Assembly: GCF_905475345.1 (NCBI RefSeq)
Contig: NC_066608.1
Location: 744,001 to 808,000 of the forward strand
Length of the DNA: 64,000 nt
Direction of reading: 5' to 3'
Source: Vespula vulgaris
Lineage: Eukaryota > Arthropoda > Insecta > Hymenoptera > Vespidae
Below, piece after piece: positions 59,127-64,000 of this stretch (positions are counted from its first letter, which is position 1; every line of letters starts with the position of its first letter). The notes under the pieces are model-generated. The model saw only the letters and a list, made by a program, of their open reading frames with translations. It did not search any database and was not told where the DNA came from. Made by a program: the position numbers and the translations under genes.

Positions 59127-60399
59127 GTCGATCGCTTAATTAACGGTCTTACTGCAAATATTCCAGCACACAATTGATTTTCCAACGAGCGTATCGATCG
59201 TGGAAATAGGATGAATTAATGATCGGTCGTTGGGATCGTGTGTACTTGAAACCATGGTATCTACAACCTAAAGCTAAGTTACTTTATATTACGAACGTAA
59301 TATCGATCGTAATTGAATATAAAATTACGTTGAATAAGATAAAACATTGTCTTTTGTACTGGATTCATAAAAATCGATCGAAGTCGTTTCGAAATTTTTC
59401 AAGGATAACTTTAGCCTAGTCGAAAGAGAAATATTCGATGATATCGTTCCTTTCTCTTCAATTATTTCTGGATATAAGCGGAGATAATTATCTGTCCGTT
59501 CATTTGGTTTAAGTAGAGAGGGAAGAAAAATCTGTCCTTGACGACAAAAAGTGCGACGTTTTCGTTTCGAAAGGTCCGAAAATGTACGTAAGCTTCGGAA
59601 CCCAAACCGTCCGCAATTACTCGACTTAATTGGACGCAAGGAAGAGGAAAAAGAGGAGAAAGGAGAGGAGCATGAAGAGGATGAGGATGAGGAGATGGAG
59701 AAAGAAGAAGAAGAAGAAGAAGAAGAGGAAGAAAGAGTGGAGGAAGGAGATGCAGCGGGACCTTTCCTGTCGATGGTTCTTTGCCGTTGAAGGAGGTAAT
59801 TTATCGTCGACCGCTTAACCGAACGCCTTGGAAACGAAAAGAGAAGATTTCCAAGGAAAGACCGTTAACAGGAAACGAATCCGTTTCTCCGTACTTTAAG
59901 GGACTAAGTTTTAGAAACGGTATTAACGTAATTTGCTTGGAATTATTCAAGGTACACGGAAGAATAAGTACGAACTGAATGGAACAAGTTTTACGTTCTT
60001 TTAATTATCAAAACTTAAATTTATATATATATGGTACATTTGAGGAGCAATAAAATTTATGGCAGTTTATCTTTGAAAGTACAAAGTTCCGAACGACATC
60101 ATAATAATTTACTTGAAAGTAGCGACACGAATAAGTAAATCCTTCCGATTGAATTTAATTGACAAGTGTCTGTCATAAAGCTTATAAAAACAATCTTATA
60201 GCAACGCGTGGAAGATCAATGAAAATTATACGCGTTAAAATAGAAGAATGTGAAAAATCAGCAATGGAGGAACTATCTATTTTCACGAAATGTATTCGTA
60301 TCACGTATTATTATAACGGGTTTCTTTTCTCTTTATTGTTGACCGTTAGAGGAAAACTAGAAGAGAAATTCGGTTTGTACTCGCGGTAGAGAGAAATTT

Positions 60400-60560
60400 G
60401 TCGCGGCGTCTGCGCTTCCGGGTGTCCGGGAAATTGAAACCGTGGCCAATTGCTTAATTGCAACCATGATGTCCCGTGTAATCAGGATGCCGTCGTTTAG
60501 TGCGTTTACGGCTCACCTACGCTAATTCGTCCGTCGGCGTTTCACCGACGGCCAGCACAA
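60400..60560. promoter_or_regulatory. GC-richer low-repeat block, candidate conserved non-coding element
   Basis: Unlike its surroundings this block is complex in sequence and richer in G+C. It contains caattgcttaattg-like homeodomain cores near 60450 and a perfect 7-bp hairpin (ccgtcgg 60531-60537, ccgacgg 60545-60551). A (GA)n tract follows directly. Conservation cannot be tested here. Confidence 0.3.
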
Positions 60561-60567
60561 AACGTAA

Positions 60568-60618
60568 CGAGAGAGAGAGAGAGAGAGAGAGAGGAAGGGA
60601 GAGAGAGGAAGGGAGAGA
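60568..60618. repeat. (GA)n microsatellite
   Basis: A GA run with ggaaggga interruptions at the end. Confidence 0.9.
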
Positions 60619-61150
60619 AACTTTCCTTTATTTAAAAGGAGACAAGAAAGTTCTGGCTAATTAATCGTATTCTTGACATTGAAAATTCTTTTCTTTCCTT
60701 TTCCTTTTTTTTTTTCCCTTTCAATTAAGAAGGTACATCAAACGTTGCACCACGTAGATTCCTTTGTTTCTAGTTTTTTTTTTGTTGTTATCTTCTTTCG
60801 TTAATTTCTTTCCTTTTCTAAATTTTTCGTAGCCAAAGTGTCGACGATAAAGAATTCTTTAGAAATAGAAAGAAAGAGAAAGATAGATAGAATGGAAGAA
60901 GAGCGAGGTCGACGATATTTTCCCAAAGTGCGGACTTATTTCTGGAGGGCTGTCGTCTCTGGGATTGCATTCTTCGTGTATTCTTAGGTCGCTTCTAAAG
61001 TAGAATACGGAGTGTGGTTCACACGAATGGAACCACGACGTGTGTTAACTCGGATGAAAAATTCTTTTCGCTAACGATAGGAAATAAATGAGCCTTACGT
61101 TCTCGACGACGTCATTGTTCAAACTTTATCTCCATCTATCCGTCTATACA

Positions 61151-61151
61151 C

Positions 61152-61193
<42 letters not shown>

Positions 61194-61194
61194 C
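61151..61194. repeat. (CTAT)n microsatellite
   Basis: About eleven tandem ctat units. Confidence 0.95.
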
Positions 61195-62396
61195 TCGAAC
61201 AACTAGCGAGAAATCGATTAATAAGCTCCGATAGGCGGGATAGGTCGCGCGTTTAGTTGGCACTTCCTGCTGTGTTCCGTGTCAGCGTCAATTTGCCAAA
61301 ATCAGAATAGTACGCATGGACCGGCTGCGTCGCTCTTTCCGCTCGACCAATCGCCAGCTAATGGATTTATGATTTTGGGCCATCGGTTAAAATGCACTTT
61401 ACGTGCAATCGTGTACGTAAATCCTCGCACGCACGCGTACGTAAATACGTATGTGTGCACGTACGTATGAGTTAGCGAACGAACATTATACATTCTTTGT
61501 AAAATGGACTTTAAAAAAAAAAAAAAAGGAATATATATGTATATCGCGTACGAGAGAGAACAATTTTTGTTTTTACTACATGATGTACAGAAAGCGTACG
61601 ACAGAATTTGTGCAATGGACGGATCAATAATTTTTTAATAAAATTCGTTCCAACGATGAGAGATACCATCTGGATTCTACTTCATACGATCTCGTAGAAA
61701 TTCGAATTGGGAGAGGCAACGACTATAGCCCACTTAGTTTCTTCTTTGGCACGCGTATGGCAACTTTCTGTCGTGTGCACAGCCTCGAGCAAAACGGGGC
61801 AATAACTTGGAAGTGACAGCTTGGACGGCTAGGAAACTGGCTTCGATTGGTCTGCTATCGAAGATTCTGATATCGGTTACCTTCTTCCGTTCCCTAAAGA
61901 AGAAAGAAAAAAGAAAGGAAAACAAATTCCAAGATTTCATTAGATATGATAGATAAAGATTTTTCATATATATATATATATGACTTGGATAAAAGAAGAA
62001 TGGCATTCTTCATTAAAAAAAAAAAAAAAATGTATAATAAAATTAAGAATAACGATACAATAATGCGAAGAGGCATTCTGTGTTAAAAAAAAAAGTCATA
62101 TTCTGCATTAAAAAAAAAAAAAAAGAAATTAATGATAAATAATAAACGCAAAATAATTGGTCCACGTGGTAAAAAAGCGTTGAAAGTTTCAACGAGAATC
62201 CATCCAACTCGACTTATACACGAGGTCGTCGACTTACTGCATAAAGCATTGCGCAATTGGCAAGCTGGTGCATCCAAAGGCAGAACTCTCTCATCGTAGG
62301 ACAACGACGCTTGATTATGGTCTCTTCGCGTGGGCCGTACTTTTTTTCTCGAGTCTCGATGTAGTTGCGAGGGACGTCACGATAATAATGATCGCA

Positions 62397-62492
62397 ACTA
62401 CTACTACTATTACTACTACTACTATTACTACTACTACTACTACTACTGCTACTACGAAGAGCGACGACGATGACGACGACGACGATGATGAT
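62397..62492. repeat. (CTA)n and (GAC/GAT)n triplet repeats
   Basis: cta triplets at 62397-62455 are followed by gac and gat triplets at 62458-62492. They translate to poly-Thr then poly-Asp on +, and poly-Ser on -. Confidence 0.95.
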
Positions 62493-64000
62493 CATAATCG
62501 TGACGATGAATTATGATATTTAAGAGGCACTTAAATGTTACTTCTTAGATATCAATTCTTAGTTCTCGGTAATTGTTCTCCTTTGTTCTTTATATTTTCT
62601 TTCCCTTCTTTTTTTTTCTTTTTGTTTCTCTCTAATCTTTTTTTTTTTCATTTGAAAGTTCCATCCTCAATCGACCTAATTTTTAAATGAAATATTGAGA
62701 TATTTAGAGTCATCTCCTTCGATTTGATCTAATCGAATTGGCGCGAACTATGCCGCCCCAGGTTCTGATGGAAAGCAATTGAGTTATCTGCCGTTCGCGA
62801 AATTGAAATCCTCTCTATGAACGGATATCGAAGGACCGGCAAGGAACATGGACACAGAGAGAGAAAGAGCAAGAGAGAGAGAGAGAATATGAGTGCTTTT
62901 AAGGGAATGGCTGGACCAAGGGGAGACACGAGAGAACCTATAATACGACGGACATAGAAGAAATCTTCGATCTATTTGCTAATCCGAATGCAGAGGGACC
63001 TCCACATCCGTTCTAACCATTCGATTTTCCAAGAAATTAACGTCGTGTTGAGCATTAACGAACGAACGTTTCTCTGCGTGCCCAGTTTCTTGATCACTGT
63101 TTGTACCTCAATAATAGTAATTAATTATACTTGGCCTTTGGGATAGAACGTTCTTGAATCTATTGAAAGATCCGACGCAAACAGTCTTATCAGATACAAA
63201 CGAAAGAAATTTTGATTATATTCAAAGACACGAATAAAGTGAGGCTTTATCTTTCTTTTTTTTTTTTTTTTTACTTTTCTTTTTTGATGAGGTAAACTAT
63301 AATTGAAAATAACTTGGAAATACATGTTAATTATCTTTTCATACCGCACACAATAGAATGCAGTTTGTTAACTCGGACTTTGTTAATTGATAACAAGAAA
63401 ATTGTTCTTATATATTTATTCGTTCTCGTAATGTAAAATTCAATGAAATTGAAATGAGAGAATACATTTCCCTTATATTTCGAAGGGGGGACGGATGTGT
63501 TAGAGGTCATACGACGAAGAAGGGTTTTAAGAAAGGCATCCATGCAAACTCACGAGACTAGCTCGACGTTAAAGCGATTAGCCGCGCCATTAGAGCGGAA
63601 ACGTCGAAAGAGAGAGAAGAGGGAAGAAGAGAGGCTTCCTCTCTCTCCCCCTCTCTCTCTTCTCGGTTTCCCTTTTACCATTTTACTTGGAATCTAGAAA
63701 CAAATGCTCGGACCATTAGACTCGAATTTTAGCTTTGAACGAAAAAGCGGTTTGTTGCGTTGAATTAAGTTAAACGTTAATCATAGTCGTCTCTTTTCTT
63801 CGTCCTCTTTCTTACCCATCGAAGAATAAAGAAGAATTTATTTAGTGTAAAAAAAGAAAAAAAAAGCAGAGAGAGAGAGAGAAAAAAAATCGTTTCCCAC
63901 ATTGTCGTTAAAAATCGTAAGAAGAAAATGGTGTGGTTTTTCTCCTCGTTATGCATTCATGACTCGACTTCCATTATAAATCGTGTTGCATCGCGATGGA

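Larger units (their letters stand above)
56701..64000 (+). other. Intron 4, part 3 (to window end): non-coding
   Basis: It contains CT, TATA, CTAT and CTA tracts, a 30-bp palindrome (59089-59118) and several low-repeat blocks (about 57290-57370, 58090-58190, 60400-60560, 61200-61480, 61690-61880 and 62200-62340). No coding exon and no polyadenylation context for the receptor are recognised, so the gene presumably continues. Confidence 0.75.

Noticed and set aside
62268..62516. + strand frame with YGLFAWAVLFFSS, reminiscent of a TM4 Tyr-Ala-Trp-Gly motif
   Set aside because: The similarity covers a few residues only, flanking residues do not fit a receptor loop, and the frame runs into poly-Thr and poly-Asp triplet repeats.

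Overview
The window is eukaryotic genomic DNA. It looks like an insect, most likely a hymenopteran such as a wasp, bee or ant. The grounds are a Methuselah-type G-protein coupled receptor (an arthropod-expanded family), introns with canonical GT/AG borders, an AT-rich background that still keeps many CpG dinucleotides, and very dense (CT/GA)n, (TA)n and other simple repeats. The species assignment is inference. There are no bacterial operons, CRISPR arrays, rRNA or recognisable tRNA genes.

One protein-coding gene can be supported: the 5' part of a Methuselah-like receptor on the + strand, probably of the Mthl1 type. Four coding exons join in frame: 975-1510, 2444-2716, 5938-6173 and 42569-42647. 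Together they give 374 complete codons plus 2 nt. They encode a signal peptide, an ectodomain made of two successive six-cysteine modules, TM1, TM2 and TM3. TM4-TM7 and the stop codon are not found and should lie beyond base 64000. Exon 3 (TM1-TM2) and exon 4 (TM3) are separated by an intron of about 36.4 kb. The intron after exon 4 runs at least 21 kb to the window end.

Layout: 1-974 is upstream or 5' UTR sequence with GA-rich repeats. 975-6173 holds exons 1-3 with introns of 933 bp and 3221 bp. 6174-42568 is the giant intron, full of microsatellites, several families of old diverged local duplications and some low-repeat blocks that look like candidate regulatory elements. 42569-42647 is exon 4. 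42648-64000 is the start of the next intron, with a 3.5-copy minisatellite of about 150 bp units (49874-50390) and further candidate regulatory blocks.

The most unusual observations are as follows. A decayed copy of the start of exon 3 lies 262 bp upstream of it (5677-5740); it keeps the reading frame but has no splice acceptor. The ectodomain contains a duplicated six-cysteine module. A hairpin whose loop is a 10-bp tandem repeat lies at 4055-4116. Perfect palindromes of 20 bp and 30 bp lie at 9437-9456 and 59089-59118. There is a symmetrical TCF / AP-1 / TCF site arrangement at 55393-55422. Most long open frames in the window are translations of simple repeats and are not annotated as genes.
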